From contig OZ243123.1 of the NCBI GenBank assembly GCA_965212505.1, positions 4,340,001 to 4,404,000 of the forward strand: 64,000 nucleotides of DNA, read 5' to 3'. Made by a program: the position numbers and the translations under genes. The notes beneath the pieces were generated by a model. It was not told the origin of the DNA. It was given only the letters and a program-made list of their open reading frames with translations, and ran no database searches. This document shows positions 1 to 8,655 of the stretch, one piece after another. Within the stretch, counting starts at the first letter, position 1, and every line of letters starts with the position of its first letter. Source of the stretch: JAHEKO01 sp965212505 (GTDB lineage Bacteria > Acidobacteriota > Thermoanaerobaculia > Multivoradales > JAHEKO01).

Positions 1-897
1 GCACCCGACGGGGCCCTACGCTACCTGCCCTTCGATCTTCTCCCCCTGCCGGAAGCGCCGAACCAACGGCTCATCGAGATCGCCACGACCTCGATTCTGC
101 CGAGCAGCTCGACGCTCACCTCGGCGCCCGCTAGGACGCCCGATCGCGAGCTCGACCTCCTGGCGCTCGGCAACCCTCAACCCAGCGGAAGTGTCTCGGG
201 AGCGAGGGCAGCGACCCTGATGACTGCCCGCTTCGGACTCGGCGACCTCCCCGCGGCGGCTCGCGAGGTCGAGGCGATCGAGCGCCGTCTGAGCGGTGCG
301 ACAAAGGTCCTGTTGCACGAAGCCGCTACCGAAACGGCTCTTCGCGAGCTGTCACCTCTCGGCAGCCGCGTCGTGCACCTCGCAGCCCACACGATCATCG
401 ATGAGCGTCCGGGCCGAGGAGCTGCTGTCCTGCTCAGCCCGTCGGACGGAGACGATGGCCTCCTGACGCCTGAGGAGATCGCGGCTCTCGACCTGCGCGC
501 TGAACTCGCCGTCCTCTCGGGATGCCGGACCGCACTCGCCGACGCCGCCTCCGGCGAGTCGATCTCGAGCCTCACCGGCGCCTTCCTGGCAGCTGGGGCG
601 GGCGGCGTGGTGGCGACCCTGTGGGACGTTGACGACGAGGCGACCGCCGTGTTCATGGACCAGTTCTATTGGGGCCTCTCGCGCGGCGAGAGACCGGCCG
701 ACGCTCTGCGAACTGCCAAGCTCCGGCTCGCTCGCGACAAAACCTGGGGGACGGCCGCGATGTGGTCCGGCTACGTTCTGATCGGCGATCCGCCACCGGT
801 CGCTCGGCGACCGTTCTGGCCCTGGCTGCTCGCCGCCGCAGTAGCACTTGTGGTCGTGCTCGTGATTGGTCGGCTGCGACGCCCCGCCGTATACTGA
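1..897 (+). CDS. CHAT-domain protein, C-terminal part (cut by window edge)
   Basis: The reading frame is open from the first base, so only the last 298 residues are visible. It carries a caspase-like CHAT protease domain. The opening residues DGALRYLPFDLLPLP are typical of the domain start. The catalytic pair is recognisable as His in VVHLAAHT (about visible residue 130) and Cys in LSGCRTA (about 175), followed by the usual GAFLAAGAGGVVATLWDVDD stretch. A single hydrophobic segment (FWPWLLAAAVALVVVLVIG) and a basic tail end the protein, so it is probably a tail-anchored membrane protein. CHAT proteins usually carry TPR repeats upstream; that part lies outside the window. The substrate is unknown. 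It ends 40 bp before lemA and may be cotranscribed with it. Confidence 0.85.
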   Translation, partial: APDGALRYLPFDLLPLPEAPNQRLIEIATTSILPSSSTLTSAPARTPDRELDLLALGNPQPSGSVSGARAATLMTARFGLGDLPAAAREVEAIERRLSGATKVLLHEAATETALRELSPLGSRVVHLAAHTIIDERPGRGAAVLLSPSDGDDGLLTPEEIAALDLRAELAVLSGCRTALADAASGESISSLTGAFLAAGAGGVVATLWDVDDEATAVFMDQFYWGLSRGERPADALRTAKLRLARDKTWGTAAMWSGYVLIGDPPPVARRPFWPWLLAAAVALVVVLVIGRLRRPAVY

Positions 898-937
898 GGC
901 CTGCTATCTCTTTCATCCCGTTTGCTGGAGGAACCCG

Positions 938-1522
938 ATGAGAGCTTCAAAACGAATCGGCTCGATCTGTCTGATCATAGCGGCCCTGAGCCTGACCGGC
1001 TGCGGCCCTTACAACAAGCTCGTCGAGCTCCAGGAGGCCGCCGACGGTGCCTGGAGTCAGGTGGAGAACGTCTACCAACGCCGCGCCGACTTGATCCCCA
1101 ACCTGGTCGCCACGGTGAAGGGCGCCGCCGACTTCGAGCAAGAGACGCTCACCGCGGTCGTCGAGGCGCGTGCCAAGGTCGGCCAGGTGAAGGTCGACGG
1201 CATTCCGGACGCCGAGCAGCTGGCGGCCTTTCAACAGGCGCAAGAGGGCCTCTCTTCGGCGCTCTCCCGCCTGTTGGTGGTCGTCGAGCGCTACCCAGAG
1301 CTGACGGCGACGCAGGGTTTCCGCGACCTTCAGGCGCAGCTCGAGGGGACCGAGAACCGCATCTCGATCGAACGCCGTCGGTTCAACGAGACCGTGCAGG
1401 CCTACAACACCTATCGCCGTCAGTTCCCGAACAACATGTACGCGAAGGCGTTCGACTTCGGCGACAAACCCTACTTCGAATCGACCCCGGGGGCCGAGGA
1501 GCCGCCACAGGTCGAGTTCTAG
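938..1522 (+). CDS. lemA: LemA family lipoprotein
   Basis: A 194-residue protein with the LemA signature: the N-terminal YNKLVELQEAADGAWSQVEN and YQRRADLIPNLVATVKG segments, and the later ENRISIERRRFNETVQAYN segment. The start at 938 is chosen because GGAGG lies just upstream and because the protein then begins with a lipoprotein signal ending in LTGC (Cys22). LemA proteins are mostly helical envelope proteins of uncertain role. They are commonly encoded beside TPM-domain proteins, as here, where two follow directly. It is probably in the inner membrane or periplasm. Length and motifs are normal for the family. Confidence 0.95.
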   Translation: MRASKRIGSICLIIAALSLTGCGPYNKLVELQEAADGAWSQVENVYQRRADLIPNLVATVKGAADFEQETLTAVVEARAKVGQVKVDGIPDAEQLAAFQQAQEGLSSALSRLLVVVERYPELTATQGFRDLQAQLEGTENRISIERRRFNETVQAYNTYRRQFPNNMYAKAFDFGDKPYFESTPGAEEPPQVEF

Positions 1523-1539
1523 ACCGGCGTCGCGCCCCG

Positions 1540-2208
1540 ATGGCCAAGGGTCACCCGCAGTTCGAGCAGCTGGGCTCGGCGGATCTCGAGTCGATCCGCG
1601 CCGCCACCGAAGCGGCTGAGCTTCGCACCGGTGGGGAGCTCGTCTGCGTGCTGGTCAAGCGCTGTGACTCCTACTCCGGCAGCTATTGGAAGGGGGCGAC
1701 CCTCGGCGCACTCGCCGGAGCCGCCGCCGTCGGCCTTTGGCAGACTCTGGACGTCAGCTGGGGTGCGCCGAGTCCTTATCTACTGCCGCTAGGCACCATG
1801 ATCTTCGCCGCTTTGGGGATGGTCGCGGTCGCCGCGGTGCCGTTGCTCAAGCGACTCCTGATCCCCTCGGACGTGCTCGACCTCCGAGTCGACCGGCGGG
1901 CGGCGCTCGCGTTTCTCGACGAGGAGATCTTCGCCACCCGAGAACGTACTGGCGTGCTCCTCTTCGTCGCCTTCTTCGAGCACCGCGTGCGCATCCTCGC
2001 GGACAACGGCGTGAACGAACGCGTCGACCCGAAGGTGTGGAAATCGATCGCCGGCGATCTCACCCGCGGCATTCGCGCGGGCGACACTCGAGGCTCGCTG
2101 ATCGCCGCGGTGGAGGCGTGCGGCGACGCGCTCGAGTCACACAGCGTCGAACGGCGCGCCGACGACGAGAATGAGCTCACCGACGAACCGAGGCTGCTCG
2201 ATGAGTAG
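1540..2208 (+). CDS. TPM-domain membrane protein (first of two)
   Basis: A 222-residue protein starting 17 bp after lemA. It has the TPM (TLP18.3/Psb32/MOLO-1) fold: the TGGELVCVLVKRCDSY segment near the start, and TGVLLFVAFFEHRVRILADN followed by VWKSIAGDLTRGIRAGD near the end. Two hydrophobic segments (about residues 48-62 and 78-105) interrupt the domain, so it should be membrane-anchored. The family is linked to membrane-protein or photosystem assembly in plants and is of uncertain role in bacteria. The lemA-TPM-TPM order is a common bacterial arrangement. The reading frame is open further upstream, but that part overlaps lemA and is not expected to be translated. Confidence 0.85.
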   Translation: MAKGHPQFEQLGSADLESIRAATEAAELRTGGELVCVLVKRCDSYSGSYWKGATLGALAGAAAVGLWQTLDVSWGAPSPYLLPLGTMIFAALGMVAVAAVPLLKRLLIPSDVLDLRVDRRAALAFLDEEIFATRERTGVLLFVAFFEHRVRILADNGVNERVDPKVWKSIAGDLTRGIRAGDTRGSLIAAVEACGDALESHSVERRADDENELTDEPRLLDE

Positions 2209-3100
2209 AGCTCGGCTCGTCCGAGTCGGCCTCGTCGCACTGCTCGTCGGCGCCTCGATGGCCGCTGCGCTCGACGTCCCCTTCCTCGCCGGTCGTGTCA
2301 ACGACCTCGCCGACCTCTTGCCGACCGACGCCGAGAACCGGCTCGAGCAGAGGCTCGAGCGACTGGAACAAGATCGTGGCGCTCAGGTCGTGGTGCTCAC
2401 CATCCCGTCGCTCGAAGGCGAGGTGCTCGAGGACTACAGTGTGCGGGTCGCGGAGACCTGGAAACTCGGTCGCGGAGAGTTCGACGACGGTGTGCTCTTC
2501 CTCATCGCCCGCGACGACCGCAAGATGCGGCTCGAAGTCGGCTACGGCCTGGAGCCCGCGATCACCGACCTCGCGACGAAGCGCATTCTCGACGAGATCG
2601 TCATGCCGCGCTTCCGCGCGGGGGACTTCGCCGGTGGAGTCGAAGACGGCATCGCAGTGGTCGCGGGGCTCATCGAAGGCGAAGATGCGCTGCCGGCGCC
2701 GCAGACCGTCGTGCGATCCAATCGCAAACGGGAGCGGACCGGGTGGTCGGGTTTTCTCGTCGGAGTCGGCTTCTTCTCGCTCATGGCCGTCGCCTCACGA
2801 GGCTGCGTCGGCTGGTTCCTGTTCCTGCTCCTGACGCCCTTCTGGTTCGCGGTTCCGCTCTCGTGGTGGGGATCTCCATGGGGCTACGTGCCGGGAGGCC
2901 TCTGGGTGCTGGGCTTCCCGGTCGCCTGGTCGCTCCTGGGCAGGAAGGCGCGCTGGGGGGGCGGCGGCGGCTGGTCGTCGAGCGGCGGTGGCTGGACCTC
3001 GGGAGGCGGCGGCTTCTCCGGTGGAGGAGGCTTCTCCGGCGGCGGCTTCTCGGGCGGCGGCGGCAGTTTCGGTGGCGGCGGCGCCTCCGGTAGCTGGTAG
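2201..3100 (+). CDS. TPM-domain protein with glycine-rich tail (YgcG-like)
   Basis: A 299-residue YgcG-type protein: a signal peptide (MSRARLVRVGLVALLVGASM), a TPM domain (about residues 27-150, with VNDLADLLPTDAENRLEQRL, VVVLTIPSLEG and the FLIARDDRKMRLEVGYGLE core), two or three membrane segments (about 190-250), and a C-terminal tail of Gly/Ser repeats. The start at 2201 overlaps the previous gene by 8 bp and gives the best signal peptide; an ATG at 2171 would add ten residues. Glycine-rich tails are normal for this family. It is probably cotranslated with the preceding TPM gene as a membrane partner of LemA. The molecular role is not established. Confidence 0.9.
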   Translation: MSRARLVRVGLVALLVGASMAAALDVPFLAGRVNDLADLLPTDAENRLEQRLERLEQDRGAQVVVLTIPSLEGEVLEDYSVRVAETWKLGRGEFDDGVLFLIARDDRKMRLEVGYGLEPAITDLATKRILDEIVMPRFRAGDFAGGVEDGIAVVAGLIEGEDALPAPQTVVRSNRKRERTGWSGFLVGVGFFSLMAVASRGCVGWFLFLLLTPFWFAVPLSWWGSPWGYVPGGLWVLGFPVAWSLLGRKARWGGGGGWSSSGGGWTSGGGGFSGGGGFSGGGFSGGGGSFGGGGASGSW

Positions 3101-3140
3101 GTCGAGCAACCACTCTCGTCCCGCTCGCAAACACTGTCTG

Positions 3141-3719
3141 ATGGATCTGTCAGCCCAGGCGCGCGATCGTTGGATCAACGTCGCCCTCTACCAGGCGGGT
3201 TGGTTCGCCTGCGTGCTGGGAGCGGCCGGCGGCTGGGCACCGCTGGGCGGGCTGATCGCCATCTCGCTGACGGTGGCGCACCTGCTGCTGGCAAGGGAGC
3301 GGCCAGCGGAGCTGCGACTCATCCTCGTCGCCGGTCTCCTCGCGTTTGTTGCCGAACCGGTGCAGCTCTCCCTCGGCGCCCTGGCCTACACCGAACACGA
3401 CGCCGGCTCGAGGGTACCGCCCCTCTGGATCGTCGCGCTCTGGCTTCAGTTCGCAACCCTCTTCGGTATCGCCCTCGCCTGGCTTCAGGAGAGGCTTCTC
3501 CTCGCGGTTGTCCTCGGGGCGATCGGCGGCCCACTGGCGTTTCTTGCCGGCGAGCGGTTGGGCGCCGCGACCGTGCTCGCCCCTCGAGTCCAGTCGCTCG
3601 CCGTTCTCGCCGTCCTCTGGGCGACTGCGGTGCCGCTACTGGCGGCTGTGGCGCGAGCCGGCGGCCCCTCCGCCGGCTACGCGCTTCCACACGGGCGTCG
3701 CCCGAGCGACGCTACCTGA
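3141..3719 (+). CDS. DUF2878 family membrane protein
   Basis: A 192-residue, very hydrophobic protein with about six membrane segments. The opening NVALYQAGWFACVLGAAGGW and the EPVQLSLGAL segment in the middle fit the DUF2878 family of unknown function. It follows the TPM gene by 40 bp on the same strand. Its last 8 bases overlap the tail of the oppositely oriented gene that ends at 3712. The family has no known activity. The assignment rests on hydrophobic pattern and recognised N-terminal residues rather than on catalytic motifs. Confidence 0.75.
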   Translation: MDLSAQARDRWINVALYQAGWFACVLGAAGGWAPLGGLIAISLTVAHLLLARERPAELRLILVAGLLAFVAEPVQLSLGALAYTEHDAGSRVPPLWIVALWLQFATLFGIALAWLQERLLLAVVLGAIGGPLAFLAGERLGAATVLAPRVQSLAVLAVLWATAVPLLAAVARAGGPSAGYALPHGRRPSDAT

Positions 3720-6054
3720 CCGGGAAGAGCGTCTCGAGAATGACGTCGGTACGCGAGCGCCAACCGGCCCAACCCGAGCTGTCCGCCGCCTCGCCACCCA
3801 CAAACTCGTAACCACCCGCCCGCAGCGCTTCCGCCAACCTTCGACTGTCGACGCCGAGATCGACCCCGGCGTCGAGATTGCGCACCTCGTAGCGGCTCCA
3901 GTCGAGATAGAACTCCACCTCGGCCTTGGGCTCTCGCTCGATGAGCTCCATCAACGCATCTTCGAACCCGTGGGTCAGCTGTGGACTCTGCAGCGCGACC
4001 TTGCCGAAGCGGTCGGGATGCTTGAGCGCGACATAGGCGCTCGCCAGAGCGTAGCCGGTGTTGCCCATCAGCCCTCGCGAAGCTGGATCGTCTTTGATCC
4101 GGTAGCGCGTCTCGAGAAGAGGCAAGAGCTCCTCGACCACCATCCGTGCATGATCGTCGGTGCCGGTACCCCCAGCCTCACGCCACCACTCATCCCTGGG
4201 CTCGAGGAAGACCACGACCAGGGGCTGGGCTCCGTTGCCAGCCGTCTGATCGAGGGTATTGTTCAGGAGCCCCTTTTCGAGCCAGTCGCCGCCGTCGTGA
4301 ACGATCAGCAGTGAATACTCGTTTTCCGACTCGTGGTAGCCGATCGGGAGATAGACGCTCAGCTTCCGCTCGATACCGAGCGTCTCGCTGTCGAAGGTCC
4401 ACGCGTCGATCGTCCCCTGGAGCCCGTCGGCGCGGCCTTCGATGCGGCCGCGGCGCTCATACCCGGGAGTGGTGAACTCGCTCATCTCGGTCGGACCCTG
4501 ACGGGGGGGCACGGTGGTCGAGTTTCGCGGGTCGGCGAGTCGCTCCTGGTAGTCGCGCACGAACTGATACTCCCAGCGTCCCGCGGGGCTCACCTCCAGC
4601 GTCTGATGAAAGAGATCGGTACCCGCCACCCGTTCCATTCCCACCGCCCCGCCGCTCGGCGTCACGCTGCCGATGACCGCCATGTCCTCGGCCTCTCCCA
4701 CGTAGACAAAATGCGCCCGGTCGCCTTCGAGAATCGGCAGGCTCTCGAAGCCACCCAGAAACTCATCGATCAGAGCGGTCTTGTCGTCCGACGTCTCGAG
4801 TCGACGGAGGAAGTCGCCAAAAGCTCCATCTACCGCGCCGGCGCCGGCCATCGCCTGGGCAGAAGCATCGCCGACACTCACCGCGGCCAGCTCCTCGAGG
4901 TTGCGCACGAGAACCCGACCTCCAGCGTAGCTGGGCCAGGTGTAACCGCTCGCGTCGAGCGCCCGGAGTCGTGCTCGCTCCACATACCCGTCCGGGCTCG
5001 CGTCGACCAGCACGACATAGCCGTCCGCTCCGAAGACGGCGAGATAGTCCCCGAGAACGATCAGCCCTCGGCCACCGGGGGGTCGCGATCTCCAGCGCCG
5101 CTCGCCGGTCTCGGCGTCGACGCAGGTCAGGATCTGCCCGCGGAAGCCGTAGATGTGCCCTTCGTGGTAGACCGGCAAGGCGTAGGTCCGACCCAAATGG
5201 GGCGTCCGAAAGCGCTCGACGAGCGTGAACTCGCCGTCGCCGTCTGCCACCTCGAACACCGCCCCCTGACCGCTCACCGAGACGAGGAAGCGATCGTCGC
5301 CGACAACTGTCAACGCCGCGTCGACCCCCTCTTCCTCGCCGAGCTCGTGGGTCCAGAGCACGCTCCCGTCCTCGGCGTCGAGTCCCACCAGATTCCTCCC
5401 CACGCCGCTCACGACGTGGTTCCGTCCACCCACCGACATCGCGATCGGAACGTGGTAGCGGAACTCGCCGATGCCGGTCGACCAGACGACCGCACCGTCG
5501 GCGGGGTTGAGCGCGGTGACGGCACTCCCCTCGACGCCCGTGAGAATCACCAGCCGGCCACCCACCGCTAACGGCGTCGCGCCGAAACCGAAGTGCGGCT
5601 CGGAGGCGCCGAGGTCCTGCATTCGTTTCGACCAGCGTACCTCTCCCGTCGAGAGGCCCAGCGCCAGGAGCTGCCCCTTCGGGCCCAGCGCGTAGACCGT
5701 GTCACCGGAGATCACCGGGCTCGAAATCGGCCCGTCGGCGGAACCGTCGCGCGCGCGGTTGATCGGGCCCAGACGTTGTCGCCAGAGCTCGGCGCCGTCT
5801 CCCAGATCGAAGGCCGCCACCCAGTCGGAGTCGCCTTCGCTGAACATTGTCACCGCCCGATCGGCGCTCGCGGCAATGCCCGAGTAGCCGGAGCCGAGCG
5901 GCACTCGCCAGGCGAGCTCCAACCCAGGGGCTTCGGAAGCGACGGCGGGGCCGCGCCCGTCGTAGGCGGGACCACGCAGGTGGGGCCAATCCGTTGCGAC
6001 GAGCGGGGTGGTCAGTAGAACGACGAGCGGTACGGCGAAGGCGAGTCTCGACAT
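3712..6054 (-). CDS. secreted PQQ-like beta-propeller fused to a degenerate esterase-like domain
   Basis: A 780-residue exported protein with a signal peptide (MSRLAFAVPLVVLLTTPLVA) and GAGGAG six bases before the ATG. Residues about 24-400 form a PQQ/BamB-like propeller that begins WPHLRGPAYDGRG, with repeated GAxVWS/GxxRW-type blades. Residues about 440-540 look like the E-set domain of enterochelin-esterase proteins, and 560-780 like the Fes/esterase-D alpha/beta hydrolase. The hydrolase site is broken. The nucleophile elbow reads GNTGY (Thr666 where Ser is expected), and the usual His-Asp-Trp segment reads SSGW (Ser760 where His is expected). It may be a binding or scaffold protein rather than an enzyme. 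The promoter region lies in the 134-bp gap to the next gene upstream. Confidence 0.8.
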   Translation of the reverse strand: MSRLAFAVPLVVLLTTPLVATDWPHLRGPAYDGRGPAVASEAPGLELAWRVPLGSGYSGIAASADRAVTMFSEGDSDWVAAFDLGDGAELWRQRLGPINRARDGSADGPISSPVISGDTVYALGPKGQLLALGLSTGEVRWSKRMQDLGASEPHFGFGATPLAVGGRLVILTGVEGSAVTALNPADGAVVWSTGIGEFRYHVPIAMSVGGRNHVVSGVGRNLVGLDAEDGSVLWTHELGEEEGVDAALTVVGDDRFLVSVSGQGAVFEVADGDGEFTLVERFRTPHLGRTYALPVYHEGHIYGFRGQILTCVDAETGERRWRSRPPGGRGLIVLGDYLAVFGADGYVVLVDASPDGYVERARLRALDASGYTWPSYAGGRVLVRNLEELAAVSVGDASAQAMAGAGAVDGAFGDFLRRLETSDDKTALIDEFLGGFESLPILEGDRAHFVYVGEAEDMAVIGSVTPSGGAVGMERVAGTDLFHQTLEVSPAGRWEYQFVRDYQERLADPRNSTTVPPRQGPTEMSEFTTPGYERRGRIEGRADGLQGTIDAWTFDSETLGIERKLSVYLPIGYHESENEYSLLIVHDGGDWLEKGLLNNTLDQTAGNGAQPLVVVFLEPRDEWWREAGGTGTDDHARMVVEELLPLLETRYRIKDDPASRGLMGNTGYALASAYVALKHPDRFGKVALQSPQLTHGFEDALMELIEREPKAEVEFYLDWSRYEVRNLDAGVDLGVDSRRLAEALRAGGYEFVGGEAADSSGWAGWRSRTDVILETLFPVR

Positions 6055-6188
6055 AAATTCTCCTCAGGTCTTCCTGGTCGGACTCGCGTTCTACCGGAAA
6101 GATTCCCGAGGCGCAACGAATAGCCTCTAACCATCCCTAACCGTCACCGGTTCGCCCCGCTCAGCCGCCCTGTCAGCGGCGAACCAGC

Positions 6189-7121
6189 CTAGTCGGCCTC
6201 AAATTCGAGCTCGCCGTCCTCGAACTCGAAGGGCAGCACGGCTCCTGCGGCGTCGACGAAGAAGGTGAGCGCCGGATCGAGCCAGACCCGGGAGCGTGTA
6301 CCCACCGGGGTCGAAGAGCGCGAAGGGAAGCTGACCGACAGCAGTTCGCCGGGCACCGAGTTGAGGGACGAGTTCTTCGACGTGAACGTGACGAAGATCA
6401 GGCCCGGCTCGGACCGGTCGACCTGGAAGCGACGCTTGCCGTGTTTCTTCAGCATCTTGACCTTGATCTTGCCGTCGACGAGGCTTGGGTCGAAGCGCAG
6501 CCCGATCTGGCCTTCGGACATCTCGGCGGGCTCGAAGGTGCCCATCCCGATCTCGGCGCGCTCTCCCGGCTCGATCTTGTCGTCCTCCGCTTCGGCGAGA
6601 AGCGCGCTCGCGGGAGAGCGAACGAGCAGCTCTCCACCACGGGGCTCCAAGCTGATCGGATCACCGGAACGGCCGATCAACTCGGTGTCGGCGATGTCGA
6701 CCTCGATCGGAAAGGTCTGTCCGGGCTGCAGATCGTCTCGGAGCCGGAAGTAGAGCACCGCCAGCGGACCGTCCTTCCGATTGATCGTGCGGCTCTCGGA
6801 AGAGAACTCGATCAAGATGACCTGCTCGCCACCGGCGGTTTCCATCGCGGCAGCGCTCACCGCGTCCTTCTTCTTGCTGAAGACCTGGTAGCCGATCAGC
6901 GACGCGAACGGCCCGCTCTGTGCTCCCCCACCTCCCGACTTCGAGATGATGCAGATCTGCCCCTGGCCGGCCGGTCGTGAGGCGTAGGTACGAACCACGA
7001 CCGCCGCGATTCCACCCGGCTCGGCGATGGCGTCGTTGACCCGCAAGGTGAGGGTGTCCTTGGCCTCGGCGAGGCTGGTGGCAGCAAAGGCGAGCAACAG
7101 ACCCAGGGTGATGCCGCGCAT
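6189..7121 (-). CDS. secreted protein with cohesin-like repeats
   Basis: A 310-residue protein with a clean signal peptide (MRGITLGLLLAFAATSLAEA). Two beta-rich modules resemble cohesin or cohesin-like domains. The first has VNDAIAEPGGIAAVVVRTY and later PLAVLYFRLRDDLQPGQTFP. The second has EPGERAEIGMGTFEPAEMSE and GELLSVSFPSRSSTPVGTRS. Such modules bind dockerin-like partners or act as surface adhesins; no dockerin gene is visible nearby. GAGGAG precedes the ATG at 7121, and the upstream anti-sigma gene stops one base before that ATG, so the three genes sigma/anti-sigma/this gene form one operon. The role may be as an output of that sigma system. The fold assignment is by pattern only. Confidence 0.6.
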   Translation of the reverse strand: MRGITLGLLLAFAATSLAEAKDTLTLRVNDAIAEPGGIAAVVVRTYASRPAGQGQICIISKSGGGGAQSGPFASLIGYQVFSKKKDAVSAAAMETAGGEQVILIEFSSESRTINRKDGPLAVLYFRLRDDLQPGQTFPIEVDIADTELIGRSGDPISLEPRGGELLVRSPASALLAEAEDDKIEPGERAEIGMGTFEPAEMSEGQIGLRFDPSLVDGKIKVKMLKKHGKRRFQVDRSEPGLIFVTFTSKNSSLNSVPGELLSVSFPSRSSTPVGTRSRVWLDPALTFFVDAAGAVLPFEFEDGELEFEAD

Positions 7122-7122
7122 G

Positions 7123-7845
7123 TCAGTTCTCCTCGGGCGCGATCGAGAAGCGGGAGGTCGGCGACCAGGCGATGCGATCTCCGGTCGCGTCCAGCGCTTC
7201 GACCTGCCACAAATACGATACCGCGGGAAGCAGCTGCGCGGCGAGATCTTCGTCCACCCGAACCAGCCGCCCGGTCGTCTCGGCGCTCCACAGCTCCGTT
7301 TCGTCGACGGCCAGAACGACCACTCGGTACGACGCTGCCCCCTCGGCAGCCTGCCAGGCGAGCTCGACAGGAGCCTCGAGGACTTCGCCAAGCGGCGCCA
7401 CCAACTCGAGCGCGCTGCTTCGCGCAACCGAGCGGGTGACTTCGTCCGGAAGGGGCGGCGGCAGCGCCTCGCGCACGGCGAAGCCCACCGTCAGAACCAG
7501 GACGGCGGCCACCGCAAACTGAAACGCACGCGAGTTCGAGAGCTTCGGCCAGACGAGGAGACGCGAGGCCGAATTCGATGCATGCGGCGGCCTCTTTTCC
7601 AGACGGCGCACGATCCGGTCCACGTCGCGCGCGTCGTCTGGAGACATCGGCGTGTCGAAGGCGCTCGCCAAGGCTCTTTCAGCGTCACACGCGGGGCACG
7701 AAGCGGCGTGGCGCTCGAGCCGAACGCGTTCGTCCGACGACAGGCTCGCCAGCTCGCTGTCGAGATAGGCCTCGGCAGGAGGGCACTCCGCGTCGTCTTC
7801 GTAGGCCCGCAGGAGCCAGTCTTCGAGGGTAGCTCGATTCGCCAC
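7123..7845 (-). CDS. putative zinc-finger anti-sigma factor with Fn3-like C-terminus
   Basis: A 240-residue protein. The N-terminal 60 residues carry the anti-sigma zinc-finger pattern: His46 and CPAC (Cys50, Cys53) in RHAASCPAC. One membrane segment follows (AFQFAVAAVLVLTVGFAV). The periplasmic part resembles a fibronectin type III domain (ELAWQAAEGAASYRVVV, with VSYLWQVEALDATG later). The sigma gene ends just upstream, and this gene probably controls it by membrane sequestration. I chose GTG at 7845 because GGAAGG is then well spaced; GTG at 7854 is the alternative and sits too close to that sequence. The signal sensed is unknown. Confidence 0.75.
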   Translation of the reverse strand: MANRATLEDWLLRAYEDDAECPPAEAYLDSELASLSSDERVRLERHAASCPACDAERALASAFDTPMSPDDARDVDRIVRRLEKRPPHASNSASRLLVWPKLSNSRAFQFAVAAVLVLTVGFAVREALPPPLPDEVTRSVARSSALELVAPLGEVLEAPVELAWQAAEGAASYRVVVLAVDETELWSAETTGRLVRVDEDLAAQLLPAVSYLWQVEALDATGDRIAWSPTSRFSIAPEEN

Positions 7846-7860
7846 AGTCGCCACCTTCCG

Positions 7861-8469
7861 CTATGCGGAGCCTTCCGCTCCGCTCAGATTTTGACGCTCC
7901 AGCCAGCGGCCGAATCGCCGTTCGAGTCTCCGCTTGCCGCTCACGATGTAGGCCTTGGCGCCCGACTTGTTCGTGAGTCCGAGCAGAGAGGTGATCGCCG
8001 GCAGGGTCATCCCGTCGACGAAATGTAGATAGAGAATCTTCGCTTCGGTCGGCTCGAGGTCGCGCGACATGGCCCGCCGAAACTCGCGGGCGATCTCGCC
8101 GCGCTCCGCCAACTCGGCGGCGTCGGGCGTCGGGTCGCTCGGCTCAGGGTAGTGCTCATGATCGAGGGGCTCCATCCGGCGGAGGCGCTCCGACTTGCCG
8201 CGATTGATCGCGACCCGGCGGGTCACCGTGTAGAGCCAGGTCGAGAAGCGGCTCTCGATCCGAAACGAGTCGAGCCGCTCGTGAACCCGCAGGAACACCT
8301 CCTGCGCCAGGTCGGACGCCATCTCCGCGTTCCCACAGACCCGGAAACACCACCCGGACACCTTCCGGTAGTAGCGCCCGTAGAGGGCGTCGAAAAGGGG
8401 AGTTGCTTCTGCGGGGTCCTGGCGGATCCGCGCGATCAACTCCTCGTCGGTCAGCTGGTCGACATCCAT
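7861..8469 (-). CDS. ECF-type RNA polymerase sigma factor
   Basis: A 202-residue sigma-70 family factor. Region 2 is seen in DLAQEVFLRVHERLDSFR followed by SRFSTWLYTVTRRVAINRGK. Region 4 is seen in LEPTEAKILYLHFVDGMTLP and the following ITSLLGL helix. The frame is open upstream but that segment is Arg/Ser-rich and unlike the family, so ATG 8469 (MDVDQLTDEEL) is taken as the start. The anti-sigma gene starts a few bases after its stop. The set of promoters it controls cannot be read here, although the cohesin-like gene in the same operon is an obvious candidate. Confidence 0.88.
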   Translation of the reverse strand: MDVDQLTDEELIARIRQDPAEATPLFDALYGRYYRKVSGWCFRVCGNAEMASDLAQEVFLRVHERLDSFRIESRFSTWLYTVTRRVAINRGKSERLRRMEPLDHEHYPEPSDPTPDAAELAERGEIAREFRRAMSRDLEPTEAKILYLHFVDGMTLPAITSLLGLTNKSGAKAYIVSGKRRLERRFGRWLERQNLSGAEGSA

Positions 8470-8655
8470 GGCGATCGGGTGCGCCGCAGCTCCTGAGGAC
8501 GACCCCCGAGAAGGGCGCCGACCTAGCCTACCGGAGCGGCGGCTAGAACCCGCGTTCTCGGGACGTCCCGCCTTCAAGGCCATCGTCTCCTGCCACATCA
8601 CCCTCTTGAGACAACGGGGCGGCGGAATGGGAACAGCAAATCGGCGACAAATTCG

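Noticed and set aside
922..1539. N-terminal extension of the first TPM protein
   Set aside because: The frame is open but overlaps lemA and encodes Arg-rich sequence; the ATG at 1540 begins the domain.
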